Shown here piece after piece: positions 35,472 to 46,512 of a stretch of DNA of 64,000 bases (its first letter is position 1; each line of letters opens with the position of its first letter). The stretch covers positions 2,667,501 to 2,731,500 of the forward strand of contig CATNEN010000038.1 in assembly GCA_950097015.1 (NCBI GenBank), read 5' to 3'. Under the pieces are notes generated by a model. The model was not told the origin of the DNA and did not search any database. It worked only from the letters and a program-made list of their open reading frames with translations. The DNA comes from Macrostomum hystrix (Eukaryota > Platyhelminthes > Macrostomidae). The position numbers were made by a program, and so were the translations under genes.

Positions 35472-37880
35472 ATGGCTCGCACCAGCCTGCATGCCCTCTG
35501 CCGACTGAAGGTTCTCATTGTGCTGACCCTCATTCTGGTAAGATTCATGTACTACAGGGGTAGGCAAACTTATTTGCTGGCGGGCCAAAGAGAGAGCCTA
35601 AAAGACGACAGCGGGCCGCATTGACTGTATAAATATGAGATAGGGGAGAGATGAGACACGGGAGAGATGAGATACAGGAAAGATGGGACACGAGAGAGAT
35701 GAGACACGGGAGAGATAAGACAGGGAAGAGATTAGACACGGGAGAGATTAGACACGGGAGAGATTAGACACGGGAGAGATTAGATACGGGAGAGATGAGA
35801 CACGGGAGAGATGAGACACGGGAGAGATTAGACACGGGAGAGATTAGACACGGGAGAGATAAGACACGAGAGAGATAAGACAGGGAAGAGATTAGACACG
35901 GGAGAGATGAGACACGGGAGAAATGAGACGAGAGAGATAAGACAGGGAAGAGATTAGACACGGGAGAGATTAGACACGGGAGAGATTAGATACGGGAGAG
36001 ATTAGATACGGGAGAGATGAGACACGGGAGAGATTAGACACGGGAGAGATGAGACACGAGAGAGATGAGACACGGGAGAGATAAGATAGGGAAGAGATTA
36101 GACACGGAAGAGATTAGACACGGGAGAGATTAGATACGAGAGCGATGAGACACGGGAGAGATTAGACACGAGAGAGATGAAACAGGACACTGTAGATGTC
36201 AGAAGGGGCAACGGGCCGGATTTGGGAGCTTCGAGGGCCGCATCTGGCCCGCGGGCCGGAGTTTGCCGACCCCTGATGTACTACGAGCATTCATTCATTC
36301 GAAGAGCTTCTGCTTGGCATCGCTTTCAACCAAAATTCAACTCCACTCCACTCAGATCATCGCCACTTTAGTCTTCCTGGCAGTCATGAAGCCGTCAAGG
36401 TCAAGGTTTGCAAAGAGGCTCATTGTGAACAGAAAGGACGGACTGATACCGAAGATCTTGCACCAGACTTTCACAACGACACAAGTGTTCGTGGAATACA
36501 GGAAGCAAATTGAGAACTGCTTGAAGCTGAACCCTGACTGGCAGTACTACCTGTGGACCGATGACGACATTGTGGCCTTCATTAATGACCACTATCCGTA
36601 CTTCATGCGCAAGTACCTCGTCTACAAGATGCACGTACAGCGGGGAGACAGCATCCGGTACATGGCGCTGCACCACTTCGGAGGTGAGTTGCTTTTTCCA
36701 TATGTTCTCCTGGGAAAAGTACTCCATGATGGTAGACATATGACGTGTCGTCAAACTCGCGATTAAAAAAAATTATCCTGTCTATCATCTAAGGCTCAAG
36801 CGATGGGTGCCAAAATGGTCTAACTCGGTTCCTTTTCGCACCGAAGTCCTTGAGCTCGATTCCTGAGCTCGAGCAACATTCATTTGAGACGCAGCCGCGG
36901 AGAGAAGGCTTGGGGGCTTGTCATGCTATTTACGCTTTTTGAGGGCCAACCAAAAAAGGCACAGTGAAATGTACGCTGCCTGAGGATGCGAAAGTCAGAG
37001 CAGATGTACACACCTGAATATGTCAGCGTGTGTGTGCGAGAGTCAGCGAAATTGGCAGAACTGCCTCCTCGCTGGCTGCGGGTCTAGTGCCTAGTGTCCT
37101 GCAGTTATTATTATTATATATTATTATTATCATTCTGGCTTCCGCGCTGCCAGGAATCTACATCGACATGGATGTCGAGTGCGTCAAGCCGTTCTTTCCC
37201 AGCTTGTCCAACCTGACAGCATTCGTGGATCAGGAGGCCAAGGAGCACGCCGTCATTCTCTACGGCAAACGCTTCAGCGCGATGAACAGCGCGATGGGCT
37301 CCGTGCCCGGGCATCCGTTCTTCATGCGCCTCGTGATCGCCATGATGGAGGTCAGCGACAAGCAGGGAGGTGCTGGACAGACTACTGGGCCGGACCTGCT
37401 GACCAACCAGCTCACGAACTGGTGGGCGCACGAGTCGACAAGGAGGCACCCGGTGACCCTGCTCGAGCCACCCGTGTTTAGCCCGCTAATTGACAATGGC
37501 CTGCATAACTTTCGGTTGAAGTGCGAACAGCTTCGACGTAAGAGTTGGCTGACTTGTTAAAGTGACTCATGCTCAGTAGTGAGGAGTTTTAAACCTGTCC
37601 TATTGATAATATCATTCCAGGTTTACCATCGCCTGCTGATTCCTCTGGATCGAAGCTGCACGAGCTCCGGCTGCATCTGTGCCAGCAGTACGCCCGGCGC
37701 AACTGGAGACACGACCTCAGCGGCCCGGAGACGGTTGGTCGACACCTGTTCTTGCACCTGGGCTACCGGTGGGGCAACCGGAAGCCAAAATACTTCGACA
37801 TTCGCGACATTGCCAAGAATGTTATGTTCTACGCAATGAACAAGAGCTCCATGATTCCGCCTCAACAATTTATCAACTAG
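35472..37880 (+). CDS. GT32-type glycosyltransferase, paralogue 1, 345 aa, four exons
   Basis: Likely a Golgi type II membrane glycosyltransferase of the DXD-sugar-binding family (fungal relatives include OCH1 and inositol-phosphoceramide mannosyltransferases). Exons: 35472-35537, 36356-36683, 37154-37537, 37621-37880 (1038 nt, phases agree). A signal-anchor helix spans about residues 10-34 (LKVLIVLTLILIIATLVFL), split by intron 1. Family motifs follow: IPKILHQTF, LNPDWQYYLWTDDD, QRGDSIRYMALHHFGG, then GIYIDMDVEC with the metal-binding DMD at 136-138, split from GG by intron 2. The C-terminal block GRHLFLHLGYRW has a paralogue counterpart. Intron 1 holds a hAT-like MITE, intron 2 a SINE B. 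Substrate unknown. The second copy follows 1.4 kb downstream in the same direction. Confidence 0.9.
35555..36275. mobile_element. hAT-like MITE with 8-bp target-site duplication, in glycosyltransferase 1 intron 1
   Basis: The termini are CAGGGGTAGGCAAAC on the left and CAGGGGTCGGCAAAC read inward from the right (14 of 15 match). Subterminal GCGGGCC blocks lie near both ends. ATGTACTA flanks it exactly at 35547-35554 and 36276-36283. An 8-bp duplication and a CAGGGGTNGGCAAAC end are typical of hAT (Charlie-like) elements. There is no transposase; most of the interior is a 16-bp satellite. Confidence 0.9.
35630..36180. repeat. 16-bp minisatellite inside the hAT-like MITE
   Basis: About 34 copies of GAGAGATGAGACACGG with ATTAGACACGG and ATAAGACAGGGAA variants. 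The monomer equals that in the intron at 26070-26405. Confidence 0.93.
36805..37125 (+). repeat. SINE B in glycosyltransferase 1 intron 2
   Basis: The copy is in the same sense as the gene: a diverged tRNA-like head, 'gagagaaggcttgggggctt', 'gcagatgtacacacctga', 'cctcgctggctgcgggtcta', and a (TTA)n tail at 37106-37133. The tail ends about 20 bases before the exon 3 acceptor. Confidence 0.8.
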
Positions 37881-38335
37881 TTTTCGGTTGATTCTCAAAT
37901 GAGAATCTCATTCTCATTGAGCAAATTTTCGAATTGCTAGAATATGGGGGTACCTGGTGTTTCACTGCATTTTCTACTCTAGTGGCCCTTCAAATTGCAC
38001 TGCAAACACTGAAGCAATCCAACACATATCCAACAGTAAACTGTGCCAAGTCCACAGTTTGTGATCTTCATAATTCGATTGCTTCATTTTCTGTCTCTAT
38101 TTCAACTTGTAAACCAAATCTTAAGCTCACTTCTGTGTCTTTAATGTGAGCATAACTTTTTTTGGCATAAAGCCGATTTACAATATCAGAAATTGCTACT
38201 TAACTGCAGCTTCAAATGTTTGCAGCAATTCTTGATTGTATTTGACTAAGTGCCAAGCCGCTTCAATTCAGTTTCTCTTAGAGTCACTTTATGAGTCGCA
38301 ATGACAGAAAACTGCTTTACTGTACAAGCGAGAAG

Positions 38336-38341
38336 AATAAA
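38336..38341 (+). promoter_or_regulatory. Polyadenylation signal AATAAA, glycosyltransferase 1
   Basis: The canonical hexamer lies about 455 bases after the stop codon, just before the 16-bp satellite. Confidence 0.4.
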
Positions 38342-38364
38342 AACAGGACATTAGGCATACTAAC

Positions 38365-38790
38365 ACACTGAACCCTAATCACATTGAACCCTTGTCACCT
38401 TGAGCCCTACTCACCCTGAACCCTACTCACACTGAACCCTACTCACACTGAACCCTTGTTACCTTGAGCCCTACTCACACTGAACCCTTCTCACACTGAA
38501 CCCTACTCACACTGAACCCTACTCACATTGAACCCTACTCAAACTGAACCCTTATCAACCTGAACCCTTATCAACCTGAACCCTTATCAACCTGAACCCT
38601 TATCAACCTGAACCCTTATCAACCTGAACCCTTATCACACTGAACCCTTATCACACTGAACCCTAATCACACTGAACCCTTAGCACATAAATTTGAACCC
38701 TTATCAACCTGAACCCCTATCAACCTGAACCCTTATCAACCTGAACCCTTATCAACCTGAACCCTTGTCACTCTGAACCCTAATTACTGG
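38365..38790. repeat. 16-bp minisatellite between the two glycosyltransferases
   Basis: About 25 copies of CCTTATCAACCTGAAC with a CCTACTCACACTGAAC variant grouped in blocks. It is unrelated to the GAGACACGG satellite despite the same period. Confidence 0.9.
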
Positions 38791-39283
38791 GATCTCTATT
38801 TATTGCACTCAGCCCTAATTACATATGTTTCATAAATTCATTTGTTTTTCTCGAGATCATTAGAAAAAGATAAAATTTAAAAAATCTAGCGCTTTAAAAT
38901 TCTTTGGATCATTGAGAACACCTGCCGACCGTGTTTGCTGTTAAAGTTACACAATGGATGGCATGCAGCAGTGTGGCTGGCTCGCATTCATCAATGCATG
39001 CTCAGTTTTCCACGTGCCAAAATTTGATGTCAACTGCGCTGCAGGAAAGCAGACAGTTAACTCTTTGAATTGGCCCACAAACAATGTAGCCTATATATTA
39101 TATTTTTCATCTCTGGATTTGCCCCAGTGCTCATACTGTATTTCCTTGGCGTTACAGCGCCTCACGTTTCCTATATGTAAAGTTGCAGACCAGAGTGTCT
39201 TTGCTTTTCGTTTGCGAGAAATTTGTACTTTTAATTGCTTGTGTTCGCAGTCGGAATCTCATTCACGATTAGCCGGCTTAACA
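38791..39283. other. Upstream region of the second glycosyltransferase
   Basis: No gene recognised. An open frame at 38954-39367 ends within exon 1 of the glycosyltransferase in another frame and lacks protein-like features. Confidence 0.4.
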
Positions 39284-42005
39284 ATGATTCGCAAACTGGG
39301 ATTGTCAACGGCATGTGGACTACGAAAGTTGATCAGGATAACGGCGCTTTTGGTGAGTAGTACTTGATGATGCTCTTGATTCATATCTTAATACAGGTGA
39401 GACAGGTGAATCAGGTGCTGCTGTGATGGTATTGGTGAGACAGGTGAATCAGGTGCTGCTGTGATGGTATTGGTGAGACAGGTGAATCAGGTGCTGCTGT
39501 GATGGTATTGGTGAGACAGGTGAATCAGGTGCTGCTGTGATGGTATTGGTGAGACAGGTGAATCAGGTGCTGCTGTGATGGTATTGGTGAGACAGGTGAA
39601 TCAGGTGCTGCTGTGATGGTATTGGTGAGACAGGTGAATCAGGTGCTGCTGTGATGGTATTGATGAGACAGCTGAATCAGGTGCTGCTGTGATGGTATTG
39701 GTGAGACAGGTGAATCAGGTGCTGCTGTGATGGTATTGGTGAGACAGGTGAATCAGGTGCTGCTGTGATGGTATTGGTGAGACAGGTGAATCAGGTGCTG
39801 CTGTGATGGTATTGGTGAGACAGGTGAATCAGGTGCTGCTGTGATGGTATTGGTGAGACAGGTGAATCAGGTGCTGCTGTGATGGTATTGGTGAGACAGG
39901 TGAATCAGGTGCTGCTGTGATGGTATTGGTGAGACAGGTGAATCAGGTGCTGCTGTGATGGTATTGGTGAGACAGGTGAATCAGGTGCTGCTGTGATGGT
40001 ATTGGTGAGACAGGTGAATCGGGTGCTGCTGTGATGGTATTGGTGAGACAGCTGAATCAGGTGCTGTTGTGTTGGTAAAGGTGAGACAGTTGAATCAGGT
40101 GCTGTTGTGTTGGTAAAGGTGAGACAGTTGAATCAGGTGCTGTTGTGTTGGTACAGGTGAGACAGTTGAATCAGGTGCTGTTGTGTTGGTACAGGTGAGA
40201 CAGTTGAATCAGGTGCTGTTGTGTTTGTACAGGTGAGACAGTTGAATCAGGTGCTGTTGTGTTTGTACAGGTGAGACAGTTGAATCAGGTGCTGTTGTGT
40301 TTGTAAAGGTGAGACAGTTGAATCAGGTGCTGTTGTGTTTGTACAGGTGAGACAGCTGAATCAGGTGCTGTTCTAAGAAGATTCAGAAGATCTTTGCTGG
40401 TTTAAATAATTTCAGCTATTTTTCGCTATGCTCTACCTCGCGCTGAGACCATCGCCTGAACTAACGCACAAGGGCTCAATCAAGGTTCAAGCTCGTGATG
40501 GAAGGATCCCGAAAATCCTGCACCAGACGTTTTCAACGCCGCGTGTTTTCACGGAGTACAGGAGGTACATCAAGCGCTGTCTGGAGCTGAATCCTGACTG
40601 GGAATACTTCTTCTGGACTGATGAGGACATTGTGGCATTCATTAACGACCACTATCCTTACTTCATGCGCAAGTACCTCACTTTTAAGATGCACGTGCAG
40701 CGTGGAGACAGTATCCGGTACATGATTCTGCACCACTTTGGAGGTGAGATTAGGCCCATGAGCAGTTTTTTATATACCTTACCTTTTGAGCAATGTTTCC
40801 TTCGAGCAACTCTCCCCATAATATTTCGCTGACTCCTGAGCAGACACGCACACAGATACCGTTCGCAGGCACTCGCTCACACAGGTGCGCACATCTGCCC
40901 TAAATTTCTCATCGTCAGGCAGTGCACACTCACTGTGCCTTGGAGGTTGGCCCTAAAGGGCGTAAATTGCACGACAAGCCCCCAAGCCTTCTCTACGTGG
41001 CTGCGCTCCAAATAAATGTTCCCTCGCCGCGGAATCGAGCTTAGGGACCTTGGTGTATTTGGCAAGCGCGTTTGACTGCCACTCAGACCTCAACTTTCAC
41101 CTCTGAGCACTTTCACCATTTGAGAATATTCCATTTTTAGAACTTTCACCTTTAAGCAACTGTAACCTTTTAACTTTTTAATGCCCGCCTGCGAAAAAAA
41201 TTTCAAGAACCTTTGAGGTTTTAAATTAGTTTGACGATTGTTGCATGTTAAAGGCTTGTCAAATTTATTTATAACTCAAGTTAATGCCTACTCAATGCCT
41301 CACAATGCTGTGAACCCAGTAAAATGGCCTTTTGAAGCACTGAAATTGAGCAAATATATGAAAGTGTTGTTGCTGTGCTCATTCCGGCTTCCGCGCTGCC
41401 AGGAATCTACATCGACATGGATGTCGAGTGCGTCAAGCCGTTCTTTCCCAGCTTGTCCAACCTGACAGCATTCGTGGATCAGGAGGCCAAGGAGCACGCC
41501 GTCATTCTCTACGGCAAACGCTTCAGCGCGATGAACAGCGCGATGGGCTCCGTGCCCGGGCATCCGTTCTTCATGCGCCTCGTGATCGCCATGATGGAAG
41601 TCAGCGACAAGCAGGGAGGTGCTGGACAGACTACTGGGCCGGACCTGCTGACCAACCAGCTCACGAACTGGTGGGCCGAAAACTCGACCAGAAACCACGA
41701 AGTGACCATGCTGGAGCCGATCGTGTTCAGCCCCTTTCTTGACACAGCCACCCACGACTTCAAGAAGCTGTGTGCTGATTATCAAACCGGAGGTGGGTTT
41801 ACCCGTATTTTTCTGTTCTTGTTTGTTTTTCTGGCATTCGCAATTCGCGCTCGTCTTTTTACAAAGCTTCTCACCATCATCTCTGTACCTGCGACCTGCG
41901 TAGTCCTTTGATATAGTCCTGTGATGCAGGCACATTCGTGTGATATGCTGATACATTTTGAATGCCTGCATGGCAAGGCCGGGGAGCACGAGAATTTCCC
42001 AAATG

Positions 42006-42077
<72 letters not shown>

Positions 42078-42081
42078 CTAT

Positions 42082-42121
<40 letters not shown>

Positions 42122-42676
42122 GTCAGACAGTGAGACAGGCAGACAGGTAAGAAGGTAAACAGGCCATCACGAGAAATTTCTTTCAGGAAAATCTTTCTGC
42201 AGGAAAAAGATTGCGGGAAAATCTCGGCGGGGGAAATTTCCTGCGGGAAATTCTCATAGAACCCAAGGCTGCACTGAGGCACAGTGCTAATTCATGTATA
42301 GGGGTGTATGAAATGCACTAGCGCTTAAGGGAAAAATCATACCTTCTGCCAGAACCATTGAATATCTCGACGGTCTAAAGAGCTGGCGACTTGATTCTTC
42401 TTTCAGAAGATCCTTTATAATTGATTTCCAGATCAGGAGCCTAGTCCAGACTCAATGGTGCTAGAGAAGCGGCTGCAGTTGTGCAGCGAGTTAGCTCAGG
42501 GGGGTTGGAAACGTGATCGAACTGGCCCCGAGACTGTCGGTCGGCATCACTTCCTCCATCTTGGCTACCGCTGGGACAAAAGCCGAGCACCGAAGTACTT
42601 TGACATTCGGGATGAAGCCAAAAACGTGAAGTTCTACAGTCGTCACAAGAGTCAGATGCTGCGCATTGTCTTATAG
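39284..42676 (+). CDS. GT32-type glycosyltransferase, paralogue 2, 343 aa, four exons
   Basis: Exons: 39284-39352, 40416-40743, 41403-41792, 42432-42676 (1032 nt). Intron positions and phases are identical to paralogue 1, and exon 2 has the same length (328 nt). The short exon 1 gives a basic N-terminus, then a signal-anchor (LIRITALLLFFAMLYLAL). Motifs: IPKILHQTF, LNPDWEYFFWTDED, QRGDSIRYMILHHFGG, and GIYIDMDVEC with DMD at 137-139. Exon 2 and the C-terminal part have clearly drifted from paralogue 1 at protein level, but the first 274 nt of exon 3 differ at only one base. Intron 1 is filled by a 38-bp minisatellite, intron 2 has a SINE B, intron 3 a (CAGA)n run. Presumably a Golgi sugar transferase; donor and acceptor unknown. 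Confidence 0.9.
39395..40370. repeat. 38-bp minisatellite in glycosyltransferase 2 intron 1
   Basis: About 25 copies. The first two-thirds use GTGAGACAGGTGAATCAGGT + GCTGCTGTGATGGTATTG; the last third uses a second version, with GACAGTTGAATCAG and GCTGTTGTGTTGGTACAG. In the second type each junction reads TACAGGTGAGAC, a near-consensus 5' splice site. Confidence 0.95.
40827..41090 (-). repeat. SINE B in glycosyltransferase 2 intron 2
   Basis: Blocks 'tcgctgactcctgagcagac', 'ttctcatcgtcaggcagtgc' and 'caagcccccaagccttctct' match SINE B. It is antisense to the gene, unlike the SINE B in intron 2 of paralogue 1, so the two insertions are independent. Confidence 0.8.
42005..42150. repeat. (CAGA)n microsatellite in glycosyltransferase 2 intron 3
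   Basis: CAGA units with one CTATGA interruption and some CAGT units near the end. Confidence 0.95.
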
Positions 42677-44631
42677 CCGATTCGACAAGCAATATCGGCC
42701 ATTAGAAATGCGACAATAATTGAACTAATTATACAAACTAACTGACTGCAATTCTTGGCGGAATCCGAATCACTTGGCAGTGTACCAGTGTAGCTGAGTC
42801 GAGTTGGTTGATAGCTTTGTTATTATAAAATTATTACCAATTCATTACTCCTTAAAATCAGCACAATTTACCTTTTAGTTTTTTAATGAGCAGAGCTGTA
42901 CATTTAATCGCGTATATATACGTAAATTCGTAAATTGTTTCAATACTAATGTAGATGTTTATTTGCATAAAAAGTTTCATATATTATTGCGTCTTGCACT
43001 ATATTTGTTAGTTCGATGCAATTCATGATCAGTGGAATTCTTTATGGTTCTTAATACGTTGAGCATTATTGGATGTTCTTGACATGGGTTGTACTTTTTA
43101 ACTGATTTGCTAATGGACTCTCCGGTATAATGAGAACTTAATGACAAAAACTAAAGTAGACAGCATGATATTGTCGGTCAATAGGATCAGCCAGGTGGCG
43201 CTGCTGCCGCAAAAATAACATTCGGCGTTAAAACATAATTACATTTAATGATGTACGATGTAGAATTTTCGTGTGCTTGCAACTATTGGTTCAACCAAGG
43301 ACAGGACCCATTTATATTATTAACCTCTGAATTAGCACTTATTTTAGCTTTTAATAATGGTATTTTATTAGTCCTTTCGTTTTATTATTCAACAAACGTC
43401 ATCGAAGCTTTAGTAGCGCTCGACATTAGAACAGACAGCTAGCTTTTTATAAAAATGCGATGTTTGTATAGTTTGTTGTTCTACACCAGTTCAGATAAAG
43501 TAAACACACCGATCAGGCAAGTCTATAGCCATTCGATCATGGCTTTTGTCTCTCTTAATTGATTTTTATTTTTCACTTAATAATATTAATGAAATAGTTT
43601 GAATTGCAAAGTGGGATACAAGGCCAAGTAGTACAACACATGTATGTACTGTTGGAGTAGTATTTATACTTGTAATTCAATTTAGTTGTCCTTGTTCGGA
43701 TAGCAGGCCTTAAGTCTTAAAGATAATAAAGTCGTTTAAGGATAGCCTGGACTGCGACGACATATTTACATGTTTATAAGTGAGTTATGTAGTTTTGTCT
43801 TTTGTATTATAAGGTAGATACGAATTTCACGTCATTGCATAAAATATACACAACTAACCCGAAAAATGGCAAAATAAAGACACTTATTTGTTATTAGACA
43901 TTTATTATTTTGTTAAATGCAGCGGCTTTTTATCCTAAAATTGCGCTTTTACTGGCCTTGAATTCGACTCTGTTGTTAGTTTTAATTGGAATATTTCGCA
44001 ACGTTTAAAACTGTAAATTCGGCGAAATAAATTCAAAGCAAAATTCTAAGGGAACTAACTATAACTTGTTGCAGTTTATAAGCTTCTGAACGTTTATTCA
44101 CGTTTTTTGCAAAATAAATAAGCAGGTGAAGTTCATAGTATAAGTTACCTTATGTAAGCCTTAAAAATATTCATAACCTTGTATTAACGGCAGTATTTAA
44201 TTAGTAAAGCCAAAGGCTGAAGCTTTATGAAGACAAAGTATAACTAAAAATTTGAAAATAAAGTTCGTGCATAATCTATTGTTGTCCTCAGGAGTTATGA
44301 ACGAAAATTACCACAGCACAAAATATTTTTATCTCAATCTGGTGACACCTATCTAGGCTAAAGCGACTCTGCTACTCATCATGATTGTCCAAACTTAAGT
44401 AGCAAATAGGTATCTTATCTGTTGATTGGTCTGATCGGTAAGATCAGAGTAAATCTGGTGCTTAACTTTCACAAAAAATGCAAAAAGTCTTTTTTACCAG
44501 TTTAGAAATCATGTTAAAATGTTTTGTCTGTCATTGGCAGTAATACATGTGTAACCTCAAGAATCTTAGCTTGTCATACAACTTAGTTGTCAACAAAAAA
44601 TGTGATATACACTGCAGCAGATAGTTTGATA
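42677..44631. other. AT-rich intergenic region
   Basis: 3'UTR of the second glycosyltransferase followed by AT-rich sequence. I see no gene. A 64-residue frame at 43248 is hydrophobic but isolated and has no splice context. Confidence 0.5.
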
Positions 44632-44639
44632 GAATAAAA

Positions 44640-45858
44640 GGTCCCAGGTCATTTCGGTGACAAGACATTTTGGTGACAGTCATTTCGGTGACTGAATTGG
44701 TCAGTTCAGAGACAACTATTTTGCACCTAAATATGCTGAGAAAACGCAATGTTGAGGTTTCCTTCGTGATATTATTTTTCAAATGGATTTGAATTCGCGT
44801 ATCTACGGAGATGATTAATATGACATAATATCAATGATAAACAGTTCAGGGCAGTTTTAGTTCACAGAGACAGAGACAGACACAGAGAAGTCACAGCGGC
44901 CAGCGGGTAGTAGTGTGACACCCAGTACAGTATAGCTCCGAAAGCATTAGCCGGGTACAGGCGGCACCAGAGAAATTCCTCCAGGTGGCTTTCGAAGAGT
45001 CCGGCCAAGGTTCCATGCATGGATACAGGCTGAAAAAATATGTCCCTCCCTTATATACTAAAAGCTCACTCAGCCACATCAGCTTCATTCTATGGCACTT
45101 GCCACATCATATTAAACATCTCTGTGGATGGGCGAATTCAAATCCATTTGAAAAATAATATTGCGAAGGAAACCTCAACATTGCCAGAAAACAGCCTTCT
45201 ATGATCCAGCAGCTGCTTAAAGCCTGCACTCGCCTTGTCAATCCAAAACTTGAAAAATGATTATTATACACATTTAATTAGGAACAAATAACTATTGAAA
45301 CTATTGACTACTCATTAAATAATTTAATAATTTAACTCATTTTAAGTCATACATGCGCAACACCCGGCTGACCCAGCCGAATCGGCAGGGTGAAACGAGG
45401 GCCAAGCAAGGTAAGTCGCAAAAACCAATCGACCAAGCGCAAAAAAATCAAAGGGGGGACCAAGGGACAAAAAAGGAAGGCGTGAAGAAAAGGAAAAAGG
45501 GGAGAGAAAAAGAGCAAATGAGAGCAAATTAAGTCATAAATAGAGCAATGAAACGAACTAAGTCACAAATGAGAGCAAAAACTAAGTCGCATGGCCGGCT
45601 AAGATTTGGGAGGTTGCGCATGTATGTTTTAAGTAAAACCCAGACTTAATCAGAGCAATGCAGCTTCTTATTAATACTTATAGCATTATTTAATTATTAC
45701 TTTATAAGTGTGCATAGTTAAAATGGAAAGCTGTTTTTAGCATATTTAGTTGCAAAAATTGTTGTCACCAATCTGACCAATTGTGTCACTGAAATGACTT
45801 GAGTTGTCACTGAAACGATTGTCACCAAAATGTCTTGTCACGGAAATGACCTGGGACC
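44640..45858. mobile_element. Non-autonomous DNA transposon with repeated TIR motif and 8-bp target duplication
   Basis: It begins GGTCCCAGGTCATTTCGGTG and the right end read inward begins GGTCCCAGGTCATTTCCGTG. The inverted arms extend over about 100 bp and contain three or four direct repeats of a TCATTTCGGTGAC / ACATTTTGGTGAC motif. GAATAAAA flanks it exactly at 44632-44639 and 45859-45866. An 8-bp duplication fits hAT or Merlin-type elements; the family is not decided. A second inverted pair of about 50 bp (about 44747-44799 and 45132-45184) and another small element (45337-45632) lie inside. No transposase. Confidence 0.85.
45337..45632. mobile_element. Nested MITE, family with ACATACATGCGCAAC ends
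   Basis: The left end reads AAGTCATACATGCGCAACACC; the right end read on the minus strand reads AAAACATACATGCGCAACCTC. The interior is purine-rich with repeated 'taagtca...gagca' blocks. A second copy lies at about 46060-46512 in opposite orientation. Confidence 0.65.
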
Positions 45859-46059
45859 GAATAAAATAGACCTAGTCTTTTTATTGTCAATGCAAGGATT
45901 TGCAATACCTAATGACAGGGTTTTTCATATAAAATAGAAGTGTGAAACAAAAAGAAGTCAGAATTGCAAAGTTACATGTATGTCAAAGCCAACTGACTGT
46001 GCACTGATTTGAGATTTGATTGAACATTGAGATGAAATCATAGCATATTTACAAAATAG

Positions 46060-46512
46060 GGTTGCTTATGTTGCTTTCTCTCCTTCATAACTTGTTTCCC
46101 TCATCAGCAACATTGTTTTCCCTCAAAAGAGAAGAAAAAACAGGGAGAGAGAAGAAAATCTATGACTTAGTTTTTCCTTATCTTCAAATTAGTCTTCCCT
46201 CATCTGCAACTTAGTTTTCTATCATCTGTGACTTAGCTTCTTTCTTTGCTCTGTTTATGACCTAAAACATGTTTTTTGGTCCAATTTTCAAATCTTTGTC
46301 TTCTCTATTATTTTTCTTTTCTTGTCTCTCTCTTTTTTATTATATTTCTCAGATTTCCCTTTTCTTGTTTGTGCTTTCTTCTCTTCCTCTTGTCCCTAAG
46401 TGCTCCTTTGATTTTTTCATCTATGGTCAATTGATTTTTGCTACTTCATTTTTGGCCCTTGTTTTATTTGGCCGGGTCAGCTGGGTGTTGCACATGTATG
46501 TCGGAAGTAATA
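46060..46512. mobile_element. Second copy of the ACATACATGCGCAAC MITE family
   Basis: Read on the minus strand it begins GACATACATGTGCAACACCC, then AGCTGACCCGGCCAA and 'ccaaaaatgaagtagcaaaa', collinear with the copy at 45337-45632. It has a longer purine-rich middle. The far end (GGGTTGCTTATGTTG) is eroded. Confidence 0.6.

Noticed and set aside
43248-43442. 64-codon hydrophobic frame
   Set aside because: Short, isolated, AT-rich and without splice or family signals.
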